Source: DASUGC01 sp035606665 (lineage in GTDB: Bacteria; Acidobacteriota; Vicinamibacteria; Vicinamibacterales; SCN-69-37). Taken from it: a stretch of 64,000 nucleotides of DNA. Within the stretch, counting starts at the first letter, position 1. Every line of letters begins with the position of its first letter. The position numbers were made by a program, and so were the translations under genes. Positions 49,823-57,603 of the stretch are shown in pieces. Under the pieces are notes generated by a model. The model was not told the DNA's origin and searched no databases. It saw nothing but the letters and a program-made list of their open reading frames with translations. The DNA is taken from NCBI GenBank assembly GCA_035606665.1, contig DATNEY010000003.1, forward strand, positions 62,001 through 126,000, read 5' to 3'.

Positions 49823-49921
49823 AACGACGCGAACAATTGAGAACGACGCGAACAGGTGGGATCTAAGGCTTTCGTTCCCGATCGTTCCCATTTGTTCCCG
49901 TCGTTCTCGTCGTTTTCTGTC
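49823..49921. repeat. Locus-specific inverted word array (GAACGACGCGAACA)
   Basis: Left arm AACGACGCGAACAATTGAGA repeats the GAACGACGCGAACA word. The right arm has CGTTCCCGATCGTTCC and TGTTCCCGTCGTTCTCGTCG. The arms form an imperfect stem of about 40 bp. It lies between the convergent sigma-factor and VTT genes and encodes the Thr/Asn/Arg-rich tail of the latter. Confidence 0.75.
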
Positions 49922-50549
49922 TGTTTCTTCTAATCGTCCGCCATACGCCCCATCCGCCGATGAGGGCGAGGGCGACGCCTGCGGAGACAAGGGCCCCCCC
50001 GTGGGCCTGGACCTTCTGGCCGCCCAGCGCCAGCAGGTAGAACCTCGGGAAACGGCCGATGACGACCGCTGCAACGAAGCGCACGAGCGGATAGTCACGC
50101 GCGATGGCGAGGATCTTGACCGGGTAGAACGGGACCGGCAGAAGCGCGGACATCAGAATCAGGATGAACGGTGCACGCGCGAAGAAGCGTTGTGCCGTGT
50201 GGTAGCCCCGTGAGTCGTCGAGCTCTGTCTTGATGAGCCGGTGATTCACGAACCAGCCGATGAGCGCATAGTCCAGAATCGCGGCGACGATGCAGCCGCT
50301 CGTACCCGCGATGGCGACCCAGACGGGCGGCGTGACCTTGGCCGCCGCGAAGAGCGCCGGCTCGTTGGCCAGCACTGAAATCAGCAGGTGAGCCGGTATC
50401 GCGTAGAGAAAGTACCCAACCGCCGGACGAAAATCCGGCCAGCCGAAGGCGAAAATGGCCGCACCGGCCAGGGCGACCGTCGTGGTCAGGATCGCGAAGT
50501 TGCGGTAGCGGCGGGCCGATCCGTCAATCGCTGCGATTGAATCCGTCAC
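49863..50549 (-). CDS. VTT-domain (DedA-like) membrane protein
   Basis: 228 aa with about five helices. The VTT/SNARE-associated Golgi fold is suggested by VAIAGTSGCIVAAILDYALIGWFVN and the FILILMSALLPVPFYPVKILAIARDYPLVRF segment (re-entrant Gly/Pro-rich loop). DedA-like proteins flip or transport lipid carriers. The C-terminal TTRTTGTNGNDRERKP is encoded by the repeat array and is probably not conserved. Last gene of the GMC operon. Confidence 0.75.
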   Translation of the reverse strand: MTDSIAAIDGSARRYRNFAILTTTVALAGAAIFAFGWPDFRPAVGYFLYAIPAHLLISVLANEPALFAAAKVTPPVWVAIAGTSGCIVAAILDYALIGWFVNHRLIKTELDDSRGYHTAQRFFARAPFILILMSALLPVPFYPVKILAIARDYPLVRFVAAVVIGRFPRFYLLALGGQKVQAHGGALVSAGVALALIGGWGVWRTIRRNRQKTTRTTGTNGNDRERKP

Positions 50550-50556
50550 GGGCGCT

Positions 50557-51396
50557 CTAGAGGATCGAAACCAATCCGGCGTGCGGATTCGTCAGGGCCA
50601 AGTAGAATCCGGTGAGCACGAAAACCCAGATGGCCGCGTACAGCGCGATGAATGGTTGCCGCCGGCGCAACATGTCGGGATAGAGAATCGGCTTGCCCGC
50701 GAATTTGCCGCGCGGCTTGGACGGGAAGAAGAACGTCTTGTAGGTCTCGAGCGTGAAGATCGTGAAGCCCAGGCCGGCCATCATCACGACGAGAATGCTG
50801 AAGTTGAAGTGGGCGAGCAGCAGACCCCAGAAACCGGACCAGAGCGGGCTGCGCACGAACTTCAAGGGCTGAAAGCCCTCGACGGGCGCGTCCTTCCATG
50901 CGCCCAGGAACGCGGAGATCCATCCGCTGATCGTCGCGATGGCGAAGACTGTCCACTTCTGATCCTGAAGGTTCAGGCGCGGCGCGCCGTAGTGCACCAC
51001 GAGAAACGTACCGCACACCGCGCTGGTGATGATCGCGCCGATCAGCAGCCGCCGCGCCTGGCTCTGGACGACGTTGCCGAACACCGCGAACTGCATCGGA
51101 ATGAAGTACTTGCTCTGATCTTCGTTCCTGAGGAACGTCTTCCAGAGCTCGACGGCGCCGCGCTCGAGGACGTAGACGACACCGAAGAACGAGACGATGG
51201 AGGCGGCGGAATCGAGCGCCGGCTTTGCGATCACACTCGCGATGATGCCCATCACGATGCCCACCAGCGGGCTGCGGAAGTAGCGCGGCCAGAAGAAGCC
51301 CTCGTGGATCGAGTCCTTGTACATGCCCCACGTGGCGGTGTGCAGGCCGGCAAGCATGCCAATTCCCGCGGCGGTCAGAAGTACGGATGCGTTCAT
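50557..51396 (-). CDS. Membrane protein with an internal duplication, unknown function
   Basis: 279 aa, about six helices in two related halves: MYKDSIHEGFFWPRYFRSPLV (about 25-45) and AWKDAPVEGFQPLKFVRSPLW (about 165-185) share W-x-KD-x3-EGF-x4-F-x-RSPL. It lies 5 nt after the Gfo/Idh gene and 7 nt before the VTT gene. I do not recognise the family. A carrier- or sugar-lipid-related membrane role is suggested only by the neighbours. Confidence 0.7.
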   Translation of the reverse strand: MNASVLLTAAGIGMLAGLHTATWGMYKDSIHEGFFWPRYFRSPLVGIVMGIIASVIAKPALDSAASIVSFFGVVYVLERGAVELWKTFLRNEDQSKYFIPMQFAVFGNVVQSQARRLLIGAIITSAVCGTFLVVHYGAPRLNLQDQKWTVFAIATISGWISAFLGAWKDAPVEGFQPLKFVRSPLWSGFWGLLLAHFNFSILVVMMAGLGFTIFTLETYKTFFFPSKPRGKFAGKPILYPDMLRRRQPFIALYAAIWVFVLTGFYLALTNPHAGLVSIL

Positions 51397-51401
51397 GATC
51401 C

Positions 51402-52352
51402 TCAGTGCTGGTCGATGGACGAGTAAGCCTCTTCGACGAGGCGCAGATCCCGTTCGGCGAGCGCCAGCGTATAGGCCGGAGCACGATTGTGACGGATCGC
51501 CCCGAAAAAGTCAGCCAGCATCGCGCGATAGCCGACCAGGTCGCTGATTCCCGGGAAGGTGATGCGCTTTCGCCGGCCCATTTGGAACGCCAGAATCCCG
51601 TTCGTTTCAAAACGCAGGACACCCTCGGTGCCGTACACCGATGACCACCGCACGCCGTTCACGAGCCCCGGAATCTCCCACGAGTAATTGAGTGTTGCGA
51701 CCGGGCCTTCCGTGAATTCCATGATGACCGATGTACTGCGGTCGAGTCCGGTTCGGGCGCCCGATCGCGCGGCCCGGATTCGCCCTGGGGTGAGACCGAG
51801 ATTTGCCAGGAAGCTGATCCAGTGAATGCCGCCTTCGAAGAGCGCTCCCTGGCCGGACAGCGCGGCCTCGTCGCGCCAGTCGCCGGTGGACTGTTTCTTC
51901 ATCGCGTTCAGCGTGATGAATCGCAGGTCGCCGAGGTCGCCGCGGTTGAACGTCTGCCGGAGCAATACGGCGAGCGGCTTGTAGAAGTAGTTCTCCGCAA
52001 CGAGCACCTGGCGGTTCGCGCGTCGGGCTGCGGCGACTACAGGAGCAAAGTCGTCAGATCGAAGGAGCGGCGGCTTTTCCAAAATGACATGCTTGCCCGC
52101 TTCAAGCGCGCGCGTCGTCCATTCAAGATGGAGCGACGGCGGCAGTGCGATGAGAATGGTGTCGATATCGGGACGATCAAGTGCGGCGTCGTAGCCCGCG
52201 ATTGCGCCGGCGCCGGAAAACGTCATGCGCGCCTGTTCGGCGCGCGATTGATCCCGGCTGGCATACCACCGTTCCACATCAGGCGCGACGGCCTTCATCG
52301 TCTTCGAGTGCAGCGTCGTGGCGAGTCCGGTGCCGAGGAAGGCGAGCTTCAC
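51402..52352 (-). CDS. Gfo/Idh/MocA-family NAD(P)-dependent oxidoreductase
   Basis: 316 aa from a GTG at 52352, fixed by a GTGA overlap with the GMC gene. Rossmann motif LAFLGTGLATTLHSK, EKPPLLR (the conserved catalytic Lys region), and a C-terminal alpha/beta domain with GIHWISFLANLG and YGTEGVLRFE. It oxidises or reduces a sugar or inositol, possibly the same molecule as the GMC enzyme. The longer frame upstream is antisense to coding and rejected. Confidence 0.9.
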   Translation of the reverse strand: MKLAFLGTGLATTLHSKTMKAVAPDVERWYASRDQSRAEQARMTFSGAGAIAGYDAALDRPDIDTILIALPPSLHLEWTTRALEAGKHVILEKPPLLRSDDFAPVVAAARRANRQVLVAENYFYKPLAVLLRQTFNRGDLGDLRFITLNAMKKQSTGDWRDEAALSGQGALFEGGIHWISFLANLGLTPGRIRAARSGARTGLDRSTSVIMEFTEGPVATLNYSWEIPGLVNGVRWSSVYGTEGVLRFETNGILAFQMGRRKRITFPGISDLVGYRAMLADFFGAIRHNRAPAYTLALAERDLRLVEEAYSSIDQH

Positions 52353-53887
52353 AGTGAACTCTCGAGACGCTTCACGATATGGTGCCCTGTTCGGAGTGCG
52401 TTGGCGGAGATCGTAAGCGAAGGGTTCACGCCGCCGGAGCGGGGCAACGCGCTGCCATCGGTGACAAACAGGTTGCCGACGCCGCGGAATGTCCCGAATT
52501 CGTCGAGGGGGGACGTTCGCGGGTTCTTGCCGAGTCGAACCGTCCCAACGGCGTGCGAAAAGGACGGTATGTTGATGACAGGGCACCAGGGCAGAGCGCC
52601 GGCCCTTCGGAGAATCCGCTTGGCGGCGCCGACGAGCGCATCGCGAGCCGCACGGTCTCGGGCGTCATAGTCGTGAGTGACTGACCAGCCGGTCATGGGA
52701 TCGGATGGCGCCTGCGGCTCCAATCTGTTGTCGTGGCTGGGACGATCCTCAGCCATGACGATGAACCCGGTCGTCCACGGCGCGCCGAGTCCGGCCAGCC
52801 GGCCGAGACCGTGGAAACGTTTTCGCAGGATCCATCCCTTAGGCGTTGCGAATTGCTGAATGGATCCCAGCCGGCCGGATGGCGCCGTCACCGTTGGGTG
52901 TCCGAAGTAGTAGTCGTGAATGGCAATCTGTTTGTGGAACTCCTGATCGGGCGCCGGTCTCGTAGGGAAGACGCCGAGAACGACGGCATTGCAGTGACGC
53001 ATCAAATAGCGGCCGATGGCGTCGCCCGCTGTGTTGATCTTGTCGAGGCCTGAGCCGATGAGCAGGCGGGGTGTTTCGAGCGTGCCGGCCGCCACGACGA
53101 TCGCCCGCGCGCCGAATCTCCTTGCCACCTGCCCGGACGCCGGGAGCGCAGCGACACCGAAGGCTCTCCCGTCGCGGTGATCGATGGCGACGACGCGCGT
53201 GTCCGTGAGCAGTTCCATGCCGGCGCGTTGCAGGCGAGGTATCAGCACCGTGGCCACGTCGTTCTTGGAGTGAACGGCACACGCGTAGCCGTCACAGGTC
53301 CCGCAGGTCTGACAGGGCGTCCGGTCGTTTTCTGTCGAGTAGTTGATCGACAGCGGCAAGGGAAACGGATGCAGTCCCAAGGCGCGCGCCGCATCTGACA
53401 GGCGCGCGGAGATTCGGGCGAGCGGGGCGGGCGGACGAGGGTAGTTCCGGGATCTGGGCGGCTCCGTTGGATCCACCCCCGCGCTTCCGGCCACGTGGAG
53501 AAGCGTTTCCGCCTCCGAGTAGAACGGCTCCAGATCGGCGTACGTATACGGCCACTCGGCACCACTGTCCTGATCGATCTCGGGCGCAGGCTGGAAATCC
53601 GCTTCGCGCAGGCGCATCGAGACGCCGCCGAAGTACACCGACGCTCCTCCAACGCAGTTGAACGTGGGCAGCGGGCCGCTCTTGCCCTCGGCCGTTACGC
53701 TGAGGCTGTTCCTGCGCTCGAATGCCGGGGCGTTCTCGAAGAACTCCTCATAGCTCCAGTTGTGCGGCCCGCGCTCGACCCAGTCGCCGGCTTCGATCAT
53801 CAGCACGCGTTTGCCGGCAAAGACCGCGGGTGCCGCCGCCATCGCGCCACCGAAACCGCTACCGATGACGATGAGGTCGAAATCCAT
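52349..53887 (-). CDS. GMC-family FAD oxidoreductase with a cysteine cluster
   Basis: 512 aa. FAD Rossmann motif LIVIGSGFGGAMAAAPAVFAG, GMC signature region, and C-terminal TDGSALPRSGGVNPSLTISA (catalytic Asn/His region). Inserted near residue 190 is CQTCGTCDGYAC, four Cys that could bind an Fe-S cluster or zinc, as in sugar dehydrogenases with a cluster. It oxidises an alcohol, probably a sugar or sterol-like substrate. First of a four-gene operon. Shares the divergent promoter with the serine hydrolase. Confidence 0.88.
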   Translation of the reverse strand: MDFDLIVIGSGFGGAMAAAPAVFAGKRVLMIEAGDWVERGPHNWSYEEFFENAPAFERRNSLSVTAEGKSGPLPTFNCVGGASVYFGGVSMRLREADFQPAPEIDQDSGAEWPYTYADLEPFYSEAETLLHVAGSAGVDPTEPPRSRNYPRPPAPLARISARLSDAARALGLHPFPLPLSINYSTENDRTPCQTCGTCDGYACAVHSKNDVATVLIPRLQRAGMELLTDTRVVAIDHRDGRAFGVAALPASGQVARRFGARAIVVAAGTLETPRLLIGSGLDKINTAGDAIGRYLMRHCNAVVLGVFPTRPAPDQEFHKQIAIHDYYFGHPTVTAPSGRLGSIQQFATPKGWILRKRFHGLGRLAGLGAPWTTGFIVMAEDRPSHDNRLEPQAPSDPMTGWSVTHDYDARDRAARDALVGAAKRILRRAGALPWCPVINIPSFSHAVGTVRLGKNPRTSPLDEFGTFRGVGNLFVTDGSALPRSGGVNPSLTISANALRTGHHIVKRLESSL

Positions 53888-53914
53888 GTGCGAGGAACGG
53901 CGAGAGCGGCATCG

Positions 53915-53920
53915 TATAAC
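53915..53920 (+). promoter_or_regulatory. -10 of the serine hydrolase gene (near-leaderless)
   Basis: TATAAC ends 12 bp before the ATG at 53932, placing +1 near 53927 and leaving a 5-nt leader. The gap between the divergent GMC and serine hydrolase genes is 44 bp and has no Shine-Dalgarno sequence before this start. Confidence 0.4.
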
Positions 53921-53931
53921 ATTTGCTCACC

Positions 53932-55140
53932 ATGACAAGACGCCGTGCGACGCCAGCGCTCACACTTCTTCTCGTTGCGGTTGCCGCCTGGGTTGTTTCG
54001 GCTACGCAGGCTCGCCTCGCGGTCTACTATCCGCCGGCGGGCACGTGGGAGAAACGCGAGCCGGCAGCGGTCGGCCTCGACAAGGCGAAGATAGACGAAG
54101 CGATCGCATTGTCCGTCAAGAACCAGAACCAGCGGACGAAGGTGCTGGCCGACGACATTCCGGCGACGTTCGGGAACGAGAAGCCGTACAACACCGTCGA
54201 TGGTCCGGTTCAGGACCGCGCCGGAATGAACGGCGTCATCATCCACAAGGGTTACGCGATCGCCGAATGGGGAGACACGGCCCGCTCGGACATGACGTTC
54301 AGCGTGACTAAGTCCTTCCTCTCGACGGTGGTCGGCCTCGCGTACGACCGCGGCCTCATCAAGGACGTCAACGACAAGGTCGCTGGCTACATGCCGAAAG
54401 GCGTCGATCTGTTCACGTCCGAGCACAACGCACCGATCACCTGGGATCACCTGCTGCGCCAGACGAGTGACTGGTATGGCGAGCTCTGGGGCCAGCCGGA
54501 TTGGGCCGATCGTCCGGGCGAGAACGGCGCCACGCCGGCCGATTGGCCGAAGCGGCCGATGCGCGCGCCGGGAACGCACTACAAGTACAACGACGTGCGG
54601 GTGAACGTGCTCTCGCTTGCCACGCTCTACGTGATGAAGAAGCCGCTGCCGGTGATTCTGAAGGAATCGATCATGGATCCCATCGGCGCATCGAACACCT
54701 GGCACTGGGAGCCGTACAAGAACGCTTATGTCACGATCAACGGCGAGAAGATGCCATCGGTGCCGGGCGGCGGGCACCACGGCGGCGGCATGTTCATCAA
54801 CGCCTGGGACATGGCTCGATTCGGCTATCTCTTCCTGCACAACGGCAAGTGGAATGGCAAGCAACTCATTTCCGAAAAATGGATCGGCATGGCCCGGACG
54901 CCCGGAACCGGACTCAACGACGGCAGCAAGACCTACGGCTACATGAACTGGTTCCTGAACGTGCCCAACCCGCAGGGCCGCAAGTCGGTTCCAGGCGCGC
55001 CGCCGACGGCCGTGCAGTTTCAGGGCAACGGATCGAATCTGATCTACATCGACTGGGAAAACGATCTGGTCGTGGTGGTCCGCTGGATCGGCCGTTCGAC
55101 GGACTTCTTCGAGACGATCATCTCGGCGATCAAGAAGTAA
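53932..55140 (+). CDS. Secreted serine hydrolase (class C beta-lactamase fold)
   Basis: 402 aa. Signal peptide MTRRRATPALTLLLVAVAAW. Catalytic SVTK (124-127), YKYNDVRVN as the Y-x-N motif and GHHGGGMF as the third element. This is the penicillin-binding/esterase EstB-like group, more often an esterase or peptidase than a true beta-lactamase. It stands alone between a divergent GMC operon and a convergent transporter; the tail ends near the repeat array. Confidence 0.87.
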   Translation: MTRRRATPALTLLLVAVAAWVVSATQARLAVYYPPAGTWEKREPAAVGLDKAKIDEAIALSVKNQNQRTKVLADDIPATFGNEKPYNTVDGPVQDRAGMNGVIIHKGYAIAEWGDTARSDMTFSVTKSFLSTVVGLAYDRGLIKDVNDKVAGYMPKGVDLFTSEHNAPITWDHLLRQTSDWYGELWGQPDWADRPGENGATPADWPKRPMRAPGTHYKYNDVRVNVLSLATLYVMKKPLPVILKESIMDPIGASNTWHWEPYKNAYVTINGEKMPSVPGGGHHGGGMFINAWDMARFGYLFLHNGKWNGKQLISEKWIGMARTPGTGLNDGSKTYGYMNWFLNVPNPQGRKSVPGAPPTAVQFQGNGSNLIYIDWENDLVVVVRWIGRSTDFFETIISAIKK

Positions 55141-55142
55141 GG

Positions 55143-55254
55143 CCTCAGACACACACGAAGATCACCAAGGGACGCGAAGATCACCGGGGTTGGGTTTGAA
55201 GACCCAGTCTCAGTGATCTCAATCTGCCTTGGTGATGTTGGTGTGTGTCTGAGG
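55143..55254. repeat. Long near-perfect inverted repeat between convergent genes
   Basis: Outer arms 55143-55170 (CCTCAGACACACACGAAGAT...) and 55227-55254 match at 26 of 28 positions. Inner GATCAC/GTGATC and GGGT/ACCC continue the stem. The word GAAGATCACC occurs twice. The right arm encodes the last residues (QTHTNITKAD) and stop of the MFS gene. It may act as a bidirectional terminator. Confidence 0.88.
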
Positions 55255-56424
55255 AGAAGGTCGATCGGGCAACAGTACCGCTAGCAATCCAATCGCGGGC
55301 AGGAACGCGCAGACGCGGTAGACGGTCACGATGCCGTACCAGTCCGCGAGCTTGCCCAGTAGCGCCGCGCCGACTCCGGCGATGCCGAACGCGAAGCCGA
55401 AGAACAGGCCGGCCACGAATCCGACTCGTCCCGGCATCAACTCCTGCGCGTAGACCACGATCGCCGAGAAGGCGGATGCGAGAACGAGTCCGATCACCAC
55501 GGCGAGCACGGCTGTCCAGAAGAGCGAGGCGTACGGCAACAAGAGCGTGAAGGGCAGCACGCCCAGAATCGAGACCCAGATCACCCGCTTCCGGCCGATG
55601 CGATCGCCGATCGGCCCGCCGGCAAAGGTGCCAGCGGCCACGGCGCCGGTGAACAGGAACAGATACACCTGCGCGCTCTCGACTGGAATCTTGAACCTGT
55701 CCATCAAAAAGAACATGAAATAACTCGTCAGACTGACGAGATACACGTTCTTGGAAAACACCAGCGTCAGAAGGACCGCGACGGTGCGTTTGACCTCGCC
55801 GGTGATCGGCGCGGGTCGAGCCACAGACTTCGCGCGCAGCTGGTCCTCCAGATGATGCGTCGCATGCCATCGCCCAACCCACGCGAGCAGCACGAGCGCC
55901 GCCAGGGCCACCGGTGCGAACCACGCAACCGCGTACTGACCGCGGGGAAGAACGACGAGCAACGTCAGAATCGGCCCGAGCGAGGATCCGAAATTGCCGC
56001 CGGTCTGGAACAGCGACTGCGCGAACCCATGACGGCCGCCTGAAGCCAGCCGCGCGAGCCTCGAGGACTCCGGGTGAAAGATCGAGGAGCCCATCCCGAC
56101 GCAGGCGGCGGCCGCAAGGATGAGACCGTAGCGCCTTGCACCCGCCAGCACGAGCAGGCCGACCAGCGTCAAGGTCATGCCGACGGCGAGTGAGTACGGT
56201 TGTGGCCGTCGATCCGTGTAATGCCCGACGACCGGCTGCAGGAACGATGCGATCAACTGGTTTGTGAACGTGATCAAACCAATCTGAGCGAAGCTCAGGC
56301 TGAATTCGTCCTTGAGTAACGGATAGAGCGCAGGGAGCAACGCCTGCAGGAGATCGTTCAGCAGGTGGCCAACGGTAAGCGCGATGAGAATGCGGAAGGA
56401 CGTACGGGTGGTCGAGTCCGGCAT
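55219..56424 (-). CDS. MFS transporter, fosmidomycin-resistance (Fsr)-like
   Basis: 401 aa, twelve helices. Family motifs: TVGHLLNDLLQALLPALYPL at the start, HYTDRRPQPYSL (loop 2-3), GMGSSIFHPESSRLA and GNFGSSLGPIL. Fsr-like proteins export small phosphonates or other drugs by proton antiport. It follows moaA by 7 bp, so the two may be co-transcribed, though no functional link is known. The C-terminus is altered by the inverted repeat. Confidence 0.85.
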   Translation of the reverse strand: MPDSTTRTSFRILIALTVGHLLNDLLQALLPALYPLLKDEFSLSFAQIGLITFTNQLIASFLQPVVGHYTDRRPQPYSLAVGMTLTLVGLLVLAGARRYGLILAAAACVGMGSSIFHPESSRLARLASGGRHGFAQSLFQTGGNFGSSLGPILTLLVVLPRGQYAVAWFAPVALAALVLLAWVGRWHATHHLEDQLRAKSVARPAPITGEVKRTVAVLLTLVFSKNVYLVSLTSYFMFFLMDRFKIPVESAQVYLFLFTGAVAAGTFAGGPIGDRIGRKRVIWVSILGVLPFTLLLPYASLFWTAVLAVVIGLVLASAFSAIVVYAQELMPGRVGFVAGLFFGFAFGIAGVGAALLGKLADWYGIVTVYRVCAFLPAIGLLAVLLPDRPSPQTHTNITKAD

Positions 56425-56431
56425 TCTTCCG

Positions 56432-57454
56432 TCAGCCTCCCCGTGTGTGCATCTCGAGGTGCGCGTCGCGCCTGAGCACGTTCACCGGAATGTAGGCGCC
56501 GCGCTCGCGAACGCCGATCCGCTCCTCGGCGCCGCGATCGGCCCGGCCCGCCCAAACGGCGCGAAGGAGATTGAGCAGGGTCTCACGCGAGGCGCCGGCG
56601 CGAAGCGGACGCCTCAGGTCTGTGCCGTGCTGCGCGTAGAGACAAAGCAGGAGGACGCCATCCGCCGTCAGCCGCGCGCGGTCGCAGGTCCGGCAGAACG
56701 GCTCGGTCGTGGATGAGATGATGCCGAAGGTATGGCCGTCCGCGAGGCGGAATCTCACGGCCGGCGCCGTCGAGGACTCCTCGATTGCAGTGATGGGCCC
56801 GTAGTGATCCGCAAGCCGCGTCAGCATCTCGCGTCGCGAGACCACCAGCTCAGGCTTCCACGAGGTGGCACCGCCCACGTCCATGTACTCGATGAACCGC
56901 ACCTCCGCCCCGACCGATCGTGCGAATTCCACGAGCGCCACGAGTTCATCGTCATTCATCCCGCGGGTGACGACGGTGTCGAGCTTGAGGCCGGTGAAGC
57001 CGGCAGTGCGGGCGGCATCGATGCCGGCAAGGACGGATGCGAGTCCGTCGATGCGCGTCATCTTCCGGAAACGATCGCCGTTGAGCGTGTCGAGGCTGAC
57101 CGTGAGGCGATGGAGGCCGGCGCCCTTGAGCTCGGCGACGGCGTCGGCCAGGAGCATGCCGTTCGTCGTCAGCGCGAGATCGCGCAACCAGGGACGTGAA
57201 GACAGTGACGCGATGAGCGAAGCCAGATCCCGGCGGAGGAGGGGTTCGCCGCCGGTCAGTCGCAGGCGATCGACACCAAGCTCGCCGAAGAGATCCGCGA
57301 GCCGTCCGATTTCCTCGAACGTCAGCACGTCTTCCCGCGGAAGCCAGACGTACTCCTCCTCCGGCATGCAGTAGTGGCACCGCAGGTTACACCGGTCAGT
57401 GACCGACAGACGCAGGCTGCCCATCGGCCTGCCGTGCATGTCATGAAGAGGCAT
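56432..57454 (-). CDS. moaA: GTP 3',8-cyclase MoaA (molybdopterin synthesis)
   Basis: 340 aa. Radical SAM motif VTDRCNLRCHYCMPEEEY, GGEPLLR, a second 4Fe-4S motif FCRTCDRARLTADG with a later Cys (LLLCLY), and the conserved Gly-Gly C-terminus (HTRGG). Converts GTP to the cyclised precursor that MoaC turns into precursor Z, the first step of molybdenum cofactor synthesis; MsrP in this window depends on the cofactor. Start ATG at 57454 coincides with a predicted +1 (GATAAT), so leaderless. No other moa genes are in view. Confidence 0.95.
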   Translation of the reverse strand: MPLHDMHGRPMGSLRLSVTDRCNLRCHYCMPEEEYVWLPREDVLTFEEIGRLADLFGELGVDRLRLTGGEPLLRRDLASLIASLSSRPWLRDLALTTNGMLLADAVAELKGAGLHRLTVSLDTLNGDRFRKMTRIDGLASVLAGIDAARTAGFTGLKLDTVVTRGMNDDELVALVEFARSVGAEVRFIEYMDVGGATSWKPELVVSRREMLTRLADHYGPITAIEESSTAPAVRFRLADGHTFGIISSTTEPFCRTCDRARLTADGVLLLCLYAQHGTDLRRPLRAGASRETLLNLLRAVWAGRADRGAEERIGVRERGAYIPVNVLRRDAHLEMHTRGG

Positions 57455-57467
57455 CCGGGGATTATCT

Positions 57468-57560
57468 CATTTGTCATTTGGACATTTGGACATCTGGAGG
57501 TTTGCGGCGGGCTGCTCATCCCCCAAATGTCCCAATGTCCGCGCGTCCAAATAGCAAATG
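57468..57560. repeat. Locus-specific inverted word array (CATTTGGA / TCCAAATG)
   Basis: Left arm CATTTGTCATTTGGACATTT and the right arm AAATGTCCCAATGTCC...CAAATAGCAAATG are imperfect inverted copies of ATTTGGACA words. Unlike the other arrays this lies between divergent genes (moaA and the M20 peptidase), so a terminator role is unlikely here. Confidence 0.78.
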
Positions 57561-57603
57561 TCAGCGCTCTTTGTTCTAATGTCCGCTTGACTCTGGAGAC
57601 GCC

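Noticed and set aside
53932..55140. Calling the serine hydrolase a beta-lactamase resistance gene
   Set aside because: SxxK and YxN are shared with esterases and peptidases; no further sign of beta-lactamase function.
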